In this document: one piece after another, positions 45,907 to 57,848 of the stretch | Layout: every line of letters begins with the position of its first letter | Position numbering within the stretch: position 1 is the first letter of the stretch | From: Calamus simplicifolius | Taxonomy: Eukaryota; Streptophyta; Magnoliopsida; Arecales; Arecaceae | Length of the DNA stretch: 64,000 nucleotides | Assembly (NCBI GenBank): GCA_900491605.1 | Contig: UESW01005072.1 | Span: 182,973-246,972, forward strand | Direction: 5' to 3' | Notes under the pieces: generated by a model | What the model was told of the DNA's origin: nothing | Database searches by the model: none | The model's input: the letters and a program-made list of their open reading frames with translations, nothing else | Program-made: the position numbers and the translations under genes

Positions 45907-47670
45907 CTACCCGAATTTTAACCTCATAAAGGCATCGAAATACAGAACATTAACAGAGCTTCCACTATCAACCAAAATCCGGTGTACATCATAATTGTTC
46001 ATATTTAAAGATACAACCAGAGCATCATCATGGGGGTACTGTACCTTCCCAATGTCTTCATTAGAGAAGGTGAGCTCATCGACCCGAGCTTTCTTCGGCG
46101 GGTTCTCCTCCTCGCCTAGCCAAGAAGATGGGGATCTGACCGCCGTTATCACATTGACGTTGCCGATAACTGGAGGATTTGGTGATGGGAGTTGGCGAGG
46201 TTCAGGTTGGTGATTCTCTTCATTAATCAGCTCAGGGGGGCCCCTAAATTGCTCGATCTCATTCTTGAGCTGCCAACAGTCCTCGGTATCGTGCCTGTAG
46301 TCCCGATGAAAGCAACAGTACTTGATCAGGTCCCTCCAAGCTCCGTTGCCTCGAAGAGGAGGGGGCCGAGAAAGCTGACACTCGATCTCCATCAGGATCT
46401 GCGCCCTTGGCATGGTAAGGGGAGTATAGCGGTCAAACCTTCGGGTCGGACTCCGAGTTTGGTCTCGAGGCGGTGGCGGAGGAGCTCTGCGGTGGCGAGG
46501 CGGGCTAGTGCGGCAGTAGGCTCGCTGCTTGTCCGAGCCCTTTGCCTCTTTCTTCTTCAGCTGCTCGGCCCAAGCAGACCTCCTCGATTCCTTCACCCTG
46601 GTGTACTTGTCCGCCAGGACATCATGTCCAAAAGGCTCTTCGGGTAATTAACCTCCAGAGCCAGGTAAAAGTCTCCCTCCTTGGACACTCCTCTGGCCAG
46701 GGTGGACATGGCCACCTCATGGTTGAGATGGTCGACTTCTAGAAGGGCCGTGTTGAAGCGGCCAAGGTAATTCTTCAGCAACTCCCCCTCTCTTTTCTTG
46801 ATCTCGGAGAGGGAGTCAGATCTCCATTGCTGGCGACGGCTACTGACGAACTGGCTAATGAGCAGGCAGCTCAGCTCGTCAAAAGAATCAATGGAACCTG
46901 GTTTTAGGCTATTGAACCAGGTTCGGGTAGATCCCCTTAAAGTGGAGGGGAAGGCTCTGCACAGGATCACATCTGATGCCCCGTGGAACATCATGATGGA
47001 TCTGAAGCTGCTGTGGTGGTCGTCGGGGTCGGTAGACCCATGATACGGCTCGATGGTAAGAAGCTTGACATGAGGGGGAATCACTTCCCTCATGATCCTC
47101 TCGAAGAAGGGGATGCCCTGCTCCGCTTTCGGCTGGGATGGAGGAGCTTACCTGGTGGCATCCAACTCCCAACGCCATTCTTGTCACATCTTCTGCATCT
47201 TCTGTCTGATCCTTTCATCTAGAGTGGTATGAGGGATCGAATGAGGAGAAGACGGCAGCGGTGTCGAATCTTGGGAGGACACCGGGGAGAGGGAGCGAAC
47301 CCGTTGGATCTGAGCGGGCTCTTCCCTCCAGCTCATTGCAGCGCCGGCTTCGCCTTTGCGGGCCGGTGACCGTGATTCGCCGCCCCAGGTGGATCAAAGA
47401 AGAGATCACTGGCGAGGCAGGGGCAACGGCCTCATGAGGCTGAGAAGCAGGGACAGCCGTTCGGGGATCGCCTGGAACTCCTGGCCAACTGGGTCAATGC
47501 TTGGACCTGTTGAACCTGAGTGGCGAACTGGTCCAGGGTTACCGCGTTGCCAGTGGTGAAGAAGTTTCAACTGGTGGTGGTAGCGGAGGTGCTGCACCGC
47601 TAATTGGATTAGGCCTTTGAGAGGCAGCTTGGTCTTGAGCTTCAGATGTAGCTCTTTTCTGATTGGCCAT
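45907..47670 (-). pseudogene. Gypsy gag and protease active-site region
   Basis: The gag ATG is at 47670 (MANQKRATSEAQDQAASQRP), with a stop after about 38 codons and frame changes before 47100. The central gag domain is open over 47093-46593 (IEPYHGSTDPDDHHSSF, LRGSTRTWFNSLKPGSID, ISQFVSSRR), a Retrotrans_gag-type fold. A frame change near 46595 leads to 46596-45907: a basic linker, a knuckle-like CCFHRDYRHDTEDCWQLK, and the protease site ILVDSGSSVNVLYFDAF with intact DSG. This is the best preserved part of the element. Confidence 0.88.
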
Positions 47671-47736
47671 TAGAGGACGCTTTGCTCTAGTTTTTGAGTC
47701 TTGTCTCCTGGATCACAAGTTTATGGGACTTGAGGC

Positions 47737-47754
47737 CCTTCCTTTAGCGCCAAT
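47737..47754 (-). other. Primer binding site of minus-strand gypsy element
   Basis: On the minus strand the LTR end CAGCAACAG is followed by ATTGGCGCTAAAGGAAGG, which resembles the TGGCGCC-type primer sites of Tat and related gypsy elements. Confidence 0.65.
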
Positions 47755-47755
47755 C

Positions 47756-48804
47756 TGTTGCTGTGGAAATCCGTTATCCAACTCGGGCGCGCTTCCGGCT
47801 CCTGATCCGAACGCCGATCTCGCCGCCTTGGGGTGGAACTTGCAAGACAGTCCGCACGCAGAGGGTGCTGTGGGGGTTGCCCTCTACGAAGGACCCTCCG
47901 ACGCCCAAGTCAGTGGAGATTCATAGCAAGTAGATGTGAGGAGAAGACTCTTCACAGAGAAAAGTGTTCCTCAGAGCTCTTGTGAGAGCTCTAATGGAGT
48001 ATGAGATTCAGTAAATGAATGCGTAAGGGGTTGCCTTAAGAGTTTTTGTGCGTACTTGAGAGGTTGGAATGCTATGGTATTTATAGGTGATCACCTAATT
48101 CGTTGGACGTGCCTGGATGGGGTCTGAAGACTGTTAGGATTCGAATCAAGTTTGTTATGAGGTCAGTAGGGTCCATATCTTATCAGTTAGAGGATCGACG
48201 GCTAGGAGATCTGGTTGATGCCTGAAGGTTCAATGATCACACAGACCTAGGCCACTCTTGCAGGTTCTATGCCACTTCTGGGCATGATTCGCCGTCTGGA
48301 ATCTTATTCAGCTATAGTGGATTCAACTCTCCTGCGTTGGATTCCGCAGAGGTATTTTGAATGCCGTGGTTTGGTCTAAATAAGGAATAACCTGATTTTC
48401 CGAGGTATAGAGTGGATCGGCTCGAATGGCCGAGGCATAGAGATAACTCGGATTGCCGAGGAATGGCTCGGCTTGGATGGCCGAAGGATGGAGATAGCTC
48501 GGATTGTCGAGGAATGGCTCGGCTCGATGGCCGAAACATGGAGATAGCTCAGATTGTCGAGGAATGGCTCGGCTCGGATGGCGAAACATGGAGATAGCTC
48601 GGATTGCCGAGGAATGGCTCGGCTCGAATGGCCGAAGTATGAGGGTGGTTCGAATTGTCGGGGCGACCCTGCTTTATCGGAGGTGACTTGGTTTCATTGC
48701 TAGGATGTTATGCCAGCTGGCCATTAGGGTGTTTGGATTGGGTGTGACCCAATCGTCGATATAAGTGATCAATAATGCAATGACAATTTTACCCCTTATC
48801 AATA
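47756..48804 (-). repeat. 5' LTR of minus-strand Tat gypsy element
   Basis: On the plus strand it runs from TGTTGCTGTGGAAATCC (end of the LTR) to TTACCCCTTATCAATA (start; expected TCAACA, so the first bases have mutated). A minus-strand TATA box (TATAAATA) lies at 48078-48085. The conserved motif CCTCCGACGCCCAAGT lies at 47895-47910, reversed. Hairpin units such as CTCGGATTGCCGAG are repeated at 48420-48650. Related to the LTRs at 17706 and 52668. Confidence 0.85.
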
Positions 48805-49009
48805 CCATACATTACATAAGGCTTTTTGAAAGTCTCTTATATCTCATAGCCACAAGAATATATAATGTAAGCAACAAGTCTTCTATTTAAATTCATGCAA
48901 AGTCTAAGCCCGAAACACTTCCGAGCAGTAAAGAAAATACTCATATACCTATAAAAAACAAAAGAATATGGTATTTGGTACAAGGCCACTGCTAAATCAA
49001 AACTATTTG

Positions 49010-49993
49010 AACACACATATAGCAACTAAGCTGAATCAATTGATGACATGAAAAAAACCTTAGGTTATGTATTCACTTTAGGTTCAAAGTATTATCTTGG
49101 GCATCAAAGAAGCAAAGCTTAAAAGCATAATTACCTATAAAAGTAAAGATGTGATTGCAATAAGTTCAACAAGTTAAACAATATGGTTAAAAAAAATACC
49201 TAAAGATATAGAAGAGCTTTAAAAAAATCTAAGATGGCAAAAAGTCAATAATTACAATTACAAAGAATATAATATTTTATAATAAATAAAATATATTATA
49301 ATAAAATACTATTTTATATGTGAATCAGTGGCTGAAAGAAAGATATAACTCAAGCATTATAAGGTAGCGGCAAGTTGTAAATTTTTTTATAAAGCTTTTA
49401 ACATAAAAACATTTGGATTACTTTGAAGTATGCTAGGAGACTTGGAAAAGTGCATTAAGGAGGGAGTGTTAACTAATGCATTTTCGCAAGCTCTAGAATG
49501 ACGGTAAGATGGAAGAAGTCTCGAAGCGACAGGAGGAGAAAATGGCGCCGAGATGGAAGAGAAGTTTAGAAGCATCAGGAAAGATGGCTCAATGGAAGCA
49601 CCCACTGCATTAAGGAGGGAGTGTTAAACTAATGCATTTTCGCAAGCTCTAGAATGACGGTAAGATGGAAGAAGTCTCGAAGCGACAGGAGGAGAAAATG
49701 GCGCCGAGATGGAAGAGAAGTTTAGAAGCATCAGGAAAGATGGCTCAATGGAAGCACCCACTATCTAGAGCTTTTCCATGACTGTTTAAGCAGCCTATAA
49801 ATAGGCAAGGGTATCCCACATAAGAAGGCATAGAAGCCAAGTCCCAACGCTAACCAAAAGCCTCCTGTACCCAAGCTTTCTCCCGTGTAACCAACTACTT
49901 ATCGAATGAAATATTTGTGTTTTCTAAACCGCTCCAGGTAGCCAAACAATCATTCTTCAGTGAAACAATATTCTACCAAAAGGTCAGCCAACA
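49010..49993 (+). mobile_element. Copia 3' end: RNase H remnant plus LTR
   Basis: The RNase H remnant at about 49020-49440 reads SIDDMKKT, LGYVFTLGS, then in another frame SWASKKQS, and ends FFYKAFNIKTFGLL with SMLG, equivalent to the usual copia C-terminus. Stops are frequent. A polypurine tract AAGGAGGGAG is followed by an LTR from 49467 (TGTTAACTAATGC) to 49993 (CAGCCAACA). A TATA box lies at 49796-49803. The upstream parts of the element are absent. The sequence just after the LTR (CATGGTATAAAG) resembles a copia primer site. Confidence 0.75.
49452..49762 (+). repeat. 155-bp tandem duplication spanning polypurine tract and LTR start
   Basis: Copy 1 is 49452-49606 and copy 2 is 49607-49762. 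They differ only by one extra A (GTTAACT against GTTAAACT). Each holds the GCATTAAGGAGGGAG tract and the first ~140 bases of the LTR, so the LTR start is present twice. Confidence 0.95.
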
Positions 49994-50859
49994 TCCTTCA
50001 TGGTATAAAGTAATATTTTGATGTTGTGTTTTATGTGTGGATTGGTGTGGTCTATTGATGGGGTTACTCTCTAATCTTATAGATGGCTGTTCTGTTTTTG
50101 GGTTGGATTGGTGGTAACATATGGAGCACTTTATCTTGTTGATTGTTGTCAATGCTGTTATTTTCTTTCATCTGTCTTAATGGCTATCCTGCCCTGGATG
50201 TCTGTGGTTTGTGGAGTACAAAGCAAAATCTTGACCATCCTCCCATCTGTTGTTAGCTCTATTTGCCTTGGGTTTGGACATGTGATTTTATATTGATAAG
50301 GTTTTCTCATGAGGGGAAAGGAAGATCCTGTAGCACCCTTAGTTATTTTGGCGTCTAGTGATTCTATCAGAAGTTTGGCGTCTAATAAGCAGGACTACCC
50401 TACATTTACTCAACAAGACAGATTTCTTGTATAAATGGATTGGGAGAATAATTTTCTCAACGCTTACTGCAGAGCTGTTGCTGCTGCTACTGATCATGTT
50501 CATATTCTACTAGACTTTGGTTTTATCTTCCTTGTTTGGTCATCTTTTCAAGTTTGATAACTTCTGGTTTAATATGAAGGATTTGATACTTTAGTTTGAA
50601 TTTGATGGAATTCAGTCTATACTTTGGTTTATCCTCTTTGGTCCTTTCAGATACAAGAGCATCTATTTTAATTATGAAGCATTTGTTGTTTCACTCCGAA
50701 CTTGGTAAAATTCAATTAAGGTGGGTGATAGTAAAGCTGCAACCGGTGTAGGCCAAAGTGATATTAGTATCCAAAATTTACTGAGTGTATAACTGATGTA
50801 AGACAAATAAATTCCCGCATGAGTCCTCATTAGTTTTTCATGCACAAGTATCGACATGA
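49994..50859. other. Unassigned spacer
   Basis: I recognise no gene. The stretch may include the eroded 5' portion of the LINE that becomes recognisable at about 50860, but I see no motif to support that. Confidence 0.4.
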
Positions 50860-52330
50860 AATGCTTCATAGAGGCTCCTTTTTTCACTAAGGATGAATTA
50901 TATGATGTGGTGCTTAGTTTACTAATTGATAAAGCCCTTGGACCAGATGGTTTTTTTTTTCGTGTTTTATCAAAATTTTGGAGCATGTTGTAATCTGAGC
51001 TATCGGAGTTTCTTGGACAAGTATACATGTGTACTGCAGAGGCAGACCATTGGAAATGCTCTTTGATATTGGGAGGTTAAACATTTAGGCCTATTTCTGT
51101 AACAAATGACATTTTGAAATCGATTAGGATCCTCTAGTCTTTGACTCTCATTCCGCATTTGTCAATGATAGATTCATTTAATAGGATAATTTTTCATTTA
51201 TCAAAGATAGATTCATTTTGGATAAACTCATTTGTCTATTTAGGGTGCTTTTCATTGTAAGTACTACTAACAGGATGGAATGTGTAAAGTAGACTTAGAA
51301 AAGACATGTGACCATACATTTTTGGTTTCTTATTCGTATTGATGGAAGCTAGAGTATTTGGATTTAAAATGGAAAGATGGGTGGAGTTATGCCTGAGGCC
51401 TTTTAGGTCAGCTATGTTAGTAAATGATAAACAGGGGAAATGGAAATTTCTAATAGAGGGTTAAAAAAATGGTGACCTTCTTTCTCCTTATGTGTTTGTG
51501 CAGTTGCTGATGTGTCAAGTAAAATGATGAGGAAGGCTTGTGAGAAAGGTCTTATTTGTGGTGTGGGCCTGGACAATTGTAGGAGTAGGGGTTATATGAT
51601 ATGTAGATGATACAATAATATTTTGTGAGGATGACATCAATTAATTGTGTTGTCAAGTTAATCCCTTATACCTTCAAATTGATGTCTAGTTTAAAGATTA
51701 ATTTGGAAAGGGAAAGAGTTCTATTGTGCATTTAGGGGATAACGCTAAGCAAGGAAGTTTATGTGCCTGAATTCTTAACAGTCAGTTGCAGGAATTGCTG
51801 ATCACTTATTTGCTTGCTGTCTTAAAGTTGGGCTCTTTTGAGTCTATGATCTCGAAACGTTGGAAAAGATTGGTTGGTGGGAAGAGGAACAAAGTTTTAA
51901 ATACCATGGGATGGGGACACCTCAGTTTTTCATGGAGCAGGGTGGGGATGTTTCATCCCATTTGTCCATATCTTGATATCCCTCTGTCTGACTGATATTT
52001 AAAACTTGAGAGGAATATGATATTCTTGGGATGAGGACTGGTTTTTGTAAATTCTGTTTTGCCTGCATTACCCACATAGTTGTTATCATTTTTTTTTTAA
52101 ATTCTGATTAGGTTGGGAAGGAATTGGATGGTACTAGAAGGAGCTTTTTATAAGAAGTAATATAAAATTTCTTGTGGATATTGTTCAGCCAAGGTAGAGA
52201 TCGGTATCTAAAGATAGAAAAGCTGGAGGTTTGGGGTGTTAAGAGATTTGAGAATTTTTAATTGTGCTATCCTGGGAAAGTTGGTCATGAAAATTATTTA
52301 AACAACCTAATAATACCTGCTGCAAGTTGA
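50860..52330 (+). mobile_element. LINE reverse transcriptase remnant
   Basis: The RT begins with PFFTKDELYDVVLSLLIDKA and LGPDGFFFRVLSKFW at about 50875, then FRPISVTNDILKSI, a region with KWKFLIEG-type residues near 51435, then PYVFVQLLMCQV-like sequence. The active site reads YVDDTIIFCEDD at about 51598-51633. Later, RDLRIFNCAILGKLVMKI lies at 52230-52300. These follow the normal order of plant LINE ORF2. Numerous stops and frame changes break it. It is more eroded than the LINE at 33201-36560. Confidence 0.8.
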
Positions 52331-52667
52331 AAAGGCAAATTACTATAGAACATAACTAGGAGTCGAATAGTTTCAGTTGCTTCTTCCTTTCGGAATGGTG
52401 TTTTGAGGTACAAGCTGTGCTAAGAGTCAGTGTAAACCTTACAAGGCTATTTCTTGTAGTCTCATGTTTTTATATGAATAATATATTTTCATAAAGACAT
52501 CTCTACACTCTCATCCATTTCCCAACTCTTTGCTTGGATACTTTCCCTCTTCTTTCATCTTTCTCTTTATATCTTGTGATCATATAATTAAAAAAAAATT
52601 GCTTATTTTTGTTTATTAGGAATTTAAGAAGAGGAATTACAGTAGGATATCTCATGGTGATGAGGTG

Positions 52668-53771
52668 TGTTGAGGGATAAAATCACTATGCATCAATAAT
52701 CGTATTCATGGCTAAGGCTAGCCTTGATTCCTACCCGCTGTGCGACACCCGCCAAAGATAAATCAACCTCGGTAGGTCGGAGCGCCCTAGCCCCCACCGA
52801 GCCAAGGGTTCTCAAGGCACGAGCTATCGTCTCTCGGTCCCTTCGGCCGAGCTATCGTCTATCGTCTCTCGGCCCCTCGAGCCGAGCTATCGTCCATCGT
52901 CTCTCGGCCCCTCGAGCCGAGCTATCGTATCTCGGTCCCTTCGGCCGAGCTATCGTCTATCGTCTCTCGGCCCCTCGAGCCGAGCTATCGTCTCTCGATC
53001 CCTTCGGCCAAGCTATCGTCTATCGTCTCTCGGCCCCTCGAGCAGAGCTATCGTCTCTCGGCCCCTCGAGCAGAGCTATCGTCTCTCGGCCCCTCGAGCC
53101 GAGTTATCGTCCATCGTCTCCTGGCCCTAACCAAGCCATCCCATCACCCGGCCCTTCTAGCCGATCTCTTCTATCGCTCGGCCTAGCCCGAGCGATACCT
53201 ATACCTCTGCGGAATTCGGCGCGAAAAAGCTTAAAATAGTAAGATTCCAAACAGGAATCATATCTGAAAGTGGCCTAGAGCCCTGTAGCCTATGCCCCCA
53301 CCAAATCTCAAGATAGATGTCAACAAGCTCTCTCAGCCGTTGATCCTCTAACTAACCAGATACGAATCCTACCGATCTCATAACAAAATGGATTCGGCTC
53401 TCAACGGTCTTCGGACCCACGATGCTCCCAAGCAACCAAGTGATCTTCTATAAATACCACAGCCTCATATCCTCTCAGGTACGCCATCTCTTATACGCAC
53501 ACTCGCTCACTGATTCTCTCTCCCCCTTTCTCTGCCTTTGCTTCCACCATTACCGCTCTGCTCAGAGCCCTAGGAGAGGCTCTTCAGCGAGAGCCTTCTC
53601 CTTATTTTTGTTGACTGTCGATCTCCACTGACTTGAGCATCGGAGGGTCTTCCGCAGAGGGCCACCCCCAATGCCTCTCGCATGAGGACTGTTTTGCAGG
53701 TCCGTCCAGAAGGAAGCCCATCTCGAAGCACGAATGCGTCCGAGTCGGAGGACAAGATTTCAGCAGCAACA
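52668..53771 (+). mobile_element. Solo LTR of the Tat gypsy family
   Basis: The 1104-bp LTR begins TGTTGAGGGATAAAATC and ends TTTCAGCAGCAACA, and is flanked by a perfect AGGTG duplication (52663-52667 and 53772-53776). It shares both ends, the TATAAATA box (53449-53456) and the CACTGACTTGAGCATC motif (53626-53641) with the LTR at 17706-18676. At 52810-53130 it carries about ten CTCGG...CCGAG hairpin units (such as CTCGGCCCCTCGAGCCGAG) with GCTATCGTC spacers. No internal region remains. Confidence 0.96.
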
Positions 53772-53776
53772 AGGTG

Positions 53777-54236
53777 TAAATCAAGATGTTGGTGGGCATG
53801 GGTGAATCTTTACTAAATTTCATAAAGTTCCTCTCTAAGTGATTGCTGAACACTTGAATTTAGTTGTAAAAAAGAATTATATGATGAAATCCTTTCTAAA
53901 CTCCTTGATGCTATAGTTCTTATTTTTCCATTTTAAGGTCCAAAAATGAAATCTCAGTTTCACTTTAAACTCATCATTTTTGAGTTATTATGTTGTTGGG
54001 AATATTTGAGTGTAGTTATCTGTTGTTTCATGCTAAAACAATAAACAAGATGGCAAAGGAAATCATGTTTTATAATGCATGGTTAAATTGTTTGATGGTG
54101 ATATAATATGTGACGGTCTAAATAATGTATGAGGCATTAGCTATGGGATAAATGAGCCTATTTCCACAAAAAATCTTTGGAAATTTCTTTGAGAATCAAT
54201 ATAACAACACTTCCAAATTTTTCAAAGTTAGAAAGA
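53777..54236. other. AT-rich spacer
   Basis: No feature that I can support is visible between the solo LTR and the MITE. Confidence 0.5.
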
Positions 54237-54244
54237 GTATGATA

Positions 54245-54598
54245 CATAGTTGTCAAACCCGACCCGAACATCGATCCGGCCAAAGGCTTAGGTCACCGGG
54301 TCACTGGTTCAATCGTCGGGTCATCGGTTGAACCATCAATCAATTATTTTAATATAAAAATATATTTATATTAATAAAATTAATTTTTAATAAAAAATTA
54401 AGGTTAATATGATAATAAACCCGTGATCCCATCCGATTCAGGCTGGGTTGACCGGTTCACGAGTGAACCGGATGGGTTGACCGGGTTATTCCGTATCTCT
54501 TACACATTCGGTTTTATGTTAGAACTGGACCGGCTTCGCCTCCGGGTCCCGGTTTAACCGGTCCAACCGGTCGATTCGATCCAGTTCTGACAACTATG
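54245..54598. mobile_element. hAT-like MITE with perfect 8-bp target duplication
   Basis: The 354-bp element has perfect 11-bp terminal inverted repeats CATAGTTGTCA/TGACAACTATG. It is flanked by GTATGATA at 54237-54244 and 54599-54606. The interior has CCGGGTCACTGG and ACCGGTCCAACCGG blocks similar to those of the element at 28993-29333, and no ORF. Confidence 0.93.
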
Positions 54599-54606
54599 GT
54601 ATGATA

Positions 54607-57600
54607 CTGCAAAATGGTTGGCAAATTATCATGGATGAAGGAATTTGTAATAAAATTATATTTACTAAGATGAATCTTAAGATAGAACTAAAATCAATAT
54701 AGTGAGAAATGAGCATATCAGTTTTGTTGTAGAAATTGCACCAACAAAGATCAAGTGATGGTGAATAAATTGAGATGGTGTGGGCCATGTGTAACAAAGT
54801 TTGATAGGGAGCTAAAGGAAGGAGGGTAAAGACTTTACCCTTTGTCGAAGGATAAGAAAGTAGATGAAGATATGGATTACATGGTGAAAATTATGAGAGT
54901 ATATTAAAATTTTGAAACAATTTACAGATAGCCATAAATAGGAATGCTAAGTGAATGAGGATCCAAAAAGCAAACCTTAGTAGTTTGGACGAGCTTAAAT
55001 TTATGGTTGCATATCTTCTTTGTAATAGCAAAAAAAGTTTCAAAGGAGCACTATTGATAAGAAAAGTGACATTATAGAACATTTTGAAACCCTATGTGGA
55101 ATTGTCTACTTGTTCTAAAGTTAGAATTTGAAATTTAGTAGAGTTCAAAATGTAATATGTTAATGGTAAAATGCCATTATTAAAATAATTCCAGGTTGTT
55201 CTCTAAACATGGAACAAGTCTTTTATTTGATCAAATCCTAGTCTTTAATGATTATATATGACATGCATGACTGATCTAATTAACATTAGAAGCCCATATA
55301 AAAGCAACTTGACTATTGAATGGGTTTCCAATTGACATGGGTTTTTCCCTATTTTTCATCATGTCCTCCCTTTTTTATAATATTTTCTTTGGTGATGTTT
55401 CTTGTCTTCAAGGCATGTCATTTCATTTGTGAGAAGCATGCAAGTGCCTTGTTCAGACATATATTTTCAGACATGTATTGTTCATGTAGCTGATCCCATG
55501 TAGTTGGGAAAAGGCTTAGATGAGTTGAGTTGAGTTGAGTATTTATACACCTATAAATAGAGCCTATATCACCTAAACACTTTGTTTTGCAAGGTTCAAG
55601 AAGTGTCAACACTTTTAAATAATGGATACTTGGACACAACGTGACACTGCTTGGCATAATTGGAACCACTTAAAACTGCTTATATGAGTAAAAAGTTTTT
55701 GACTCTACTTTCTTTTGGAGTCATGTAGGGGACTCTTGGTTTCAAGTATCAAACTCTTAAAGAAAAGTGTTGTTGAGATTTTAATACAATTTTTGACAAC
55801 TATCTGTTAACTTGTCCTTGGATGTACTAAAGGGATAATTAGACAATGTAAGTATTATTTAACTAAAATATGCCTAAGGATGCGTTAAAAATTATATGCA
55901 TGCATTTACATGTGAAAAAAATGTGTGTACTTGTTATGTCAATATGTCTCTATTTTCAGAAACTACTTGTTTGATACTTTGGAACACTTCGAGACTTGGC
56001 AAGTAGACAAGGTGTCTTGTAACAATGAATATGAGATTGCATATTTAACCTTCAAAAATCATTATTTGCATCAGTGCCCTTCATTTCACCCTAATTTTCC
56101 AATAATGCCCCTTTTTTTAGATTTTTGGCTGTTGGAATTAATAAGCAACCTTTTTAAAGTGAAAAAGTGATTCTGTAATCCTTTTGCGTCAATACCCTTG
56201 AAAACCATGGAAGATACAGCTCTCCACAAAACAAACTAAAGGTTGAAAATATTCCAGGGGCATTTACACCTAAAATGGGTATGCAGCCAAAAATTATAAT
56301 AGGATCAATAGCCCTGCTAAATTAGGGTAAAATGATGGGTACATATGCTAACAGTGATTTTTGAAAGGTAAATTAGTTGCAGTGTGTGTACATCCAGCAA
56401 TCTTTAGTTCAATTGGTTTGTCATTTATATCATCCATTGCCTTTCCCTGGCCAGCACCATCAGATAATGTGTGCAGCAAGATTGATAGTCACTTGTTGTA
56501 CCTGCATATATTTATGTATTTTGCTGGAAATATAAAACTTATAGTATCCTGGATATAGAGTTTATATTGAACATGAAAACCATCTGAATAGACTATAATT
56601 TCTATCAACTTTCAAGTACGGTCTTCTTTAAAATATTTATCAAGGAACATTCGTAAGGGTATTAAATAAGATCATGCATGAAGCATTCCTTGCAATTCAT
56701 TATACACTTAGCAAAATCTTGCTTTTAAGTCTTCTTTGAAGAAATAGAGCTGACTCAACCAGGCCCTGCTGGTTGTTCCTTTTTTTTTTTTACATCTCTA
56801 CATCTTTGCAACATCATCGTTCTGCTTTATATTAATGGATATTAATTTCATGGCTGCTGAAGTTCAATTTTGTTGCATAAATGCTTTGTGCAACTACATC
56901 TTCTTTATATTGTTCACCACAGAAAGCATCCATGCTTCTATCATTGTGGATTTATCCTGTCAAGTCCATCTTTTTGTTTGCTATGCTAGATTGCAGCCCA
57001 TTGACAGATCCATTTAGCTGATCCATTACTCCATGGAATTATGTTGGTAACTTCTCAAATTTTGATTTCTTCCTGAAATCACACTCGTGATAGCAGATTT
57101 ACAAATTCAAATTAATCAGCACATGCAGTAAACAAGTTTTTAGTGCTATCTGATACGCTATTGGAAGTTGAGCTTGTGGTTCTCATGTTAGCCAGCACTT
57201 GCTGGTAGCTAATATTAATCTTTTAATATTAGTGGCACACTCTTGCCTGTGAAACCTAAATATCTAAACTAGTTTAATTCTGACAAAAAGAAAAGTCATG
57301 AATAAGGTTTATGTGGTTGTGATTTGTCTCAAACTAATGTTTGAACTCTCGTTCTGCCATGTAAGAATAACCACCGCACAGAACCTGAACTTTGTGCAGC
57401 AGTGTAGGATCACATCTTTCTTGCTTATTGAGTATGTGCCTTGATGGAGAGAGAGAATATCAACTTGATGTAAGGATATGAAGACATATAATTTGCGAGT
57501 TTTTTTTGAGACTTGTATTCGTGGATTTTAATCACCAAAATCCCAGCCAATTCAGTGGGTCAATACCGAAATGAACCAACTGCTCAGTTATTCCACTGAC

Positions 57601-57843
57601 ATGGACCAAGAACTCATGAGATCATGGTCAAAATTTTAGGAACCAAAATTTCTGAGATGTTGGTAAGGTAAATTGAATACTTAACAACTAAAATATTTTT
57701 TAAATCTTTAAGAATCATTTTTGGAAATCTTGGCTGATATTTGATATCATATCAGCTGATATATTGGACCTGTATAGGATTGTATCAGCTAACCAACCAA
57801 TACCAATACAGACTGATATCTCGGGTGAGAAATCAGCTGAGAT
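54607..57843. other. Intergenic spacer
   Basis: No gene is supported. At about 55485-55550 the sequence CTGATCCCATGTAGTTGGGA followed by AAAGGCTTAGATGAG and (TTGAG)n resembles the 3' tail of a plant SINE or LINE-derived repeat, with low confidence. Positions 57720-57848, just left of the copia insertion, hold several GATATCAGCTGATAT-like steps that may be a decayed repeat. Confidence 0.45.
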
Positions 57844-57848
57844 AGAAC

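Larger units (their letters stand above)
43411..48804 (-). mobile_element. Tat-lineage Ty3/gypsy retrotransposon, 5' LTR to RNase H, 3' half lost
   Basis: Reading on the minus strand the order is 5' LTR (48804-47756), primer site, gag, protease, RT and RNase H, with the last recognisable gypsy codons (SFSMPLLKCLHPS) at about 43450-43412. Integrase, 3' region and 3' LTR are missing. The pol closely resembles the plus-strand pol at 4548-7677. The element abuts the broken copia RT with no duplication, so the pair was joined by deletion or rearrangement rather than by insertion. Confidence 0.9.

Noticed and set aside
45995..46742. Plus-strand frames over the minus-strand gypsy gag/protease
   Set aside because: The minus strand has clear gag, knuckle and protease motifs; the plus frames have none.
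56361..56558. 65-codon hydrophobic frame as a possible small exon
   Set aside because: No splice-linked neighbours, no recognisable family, and the surrounding sequence looks intergenic.
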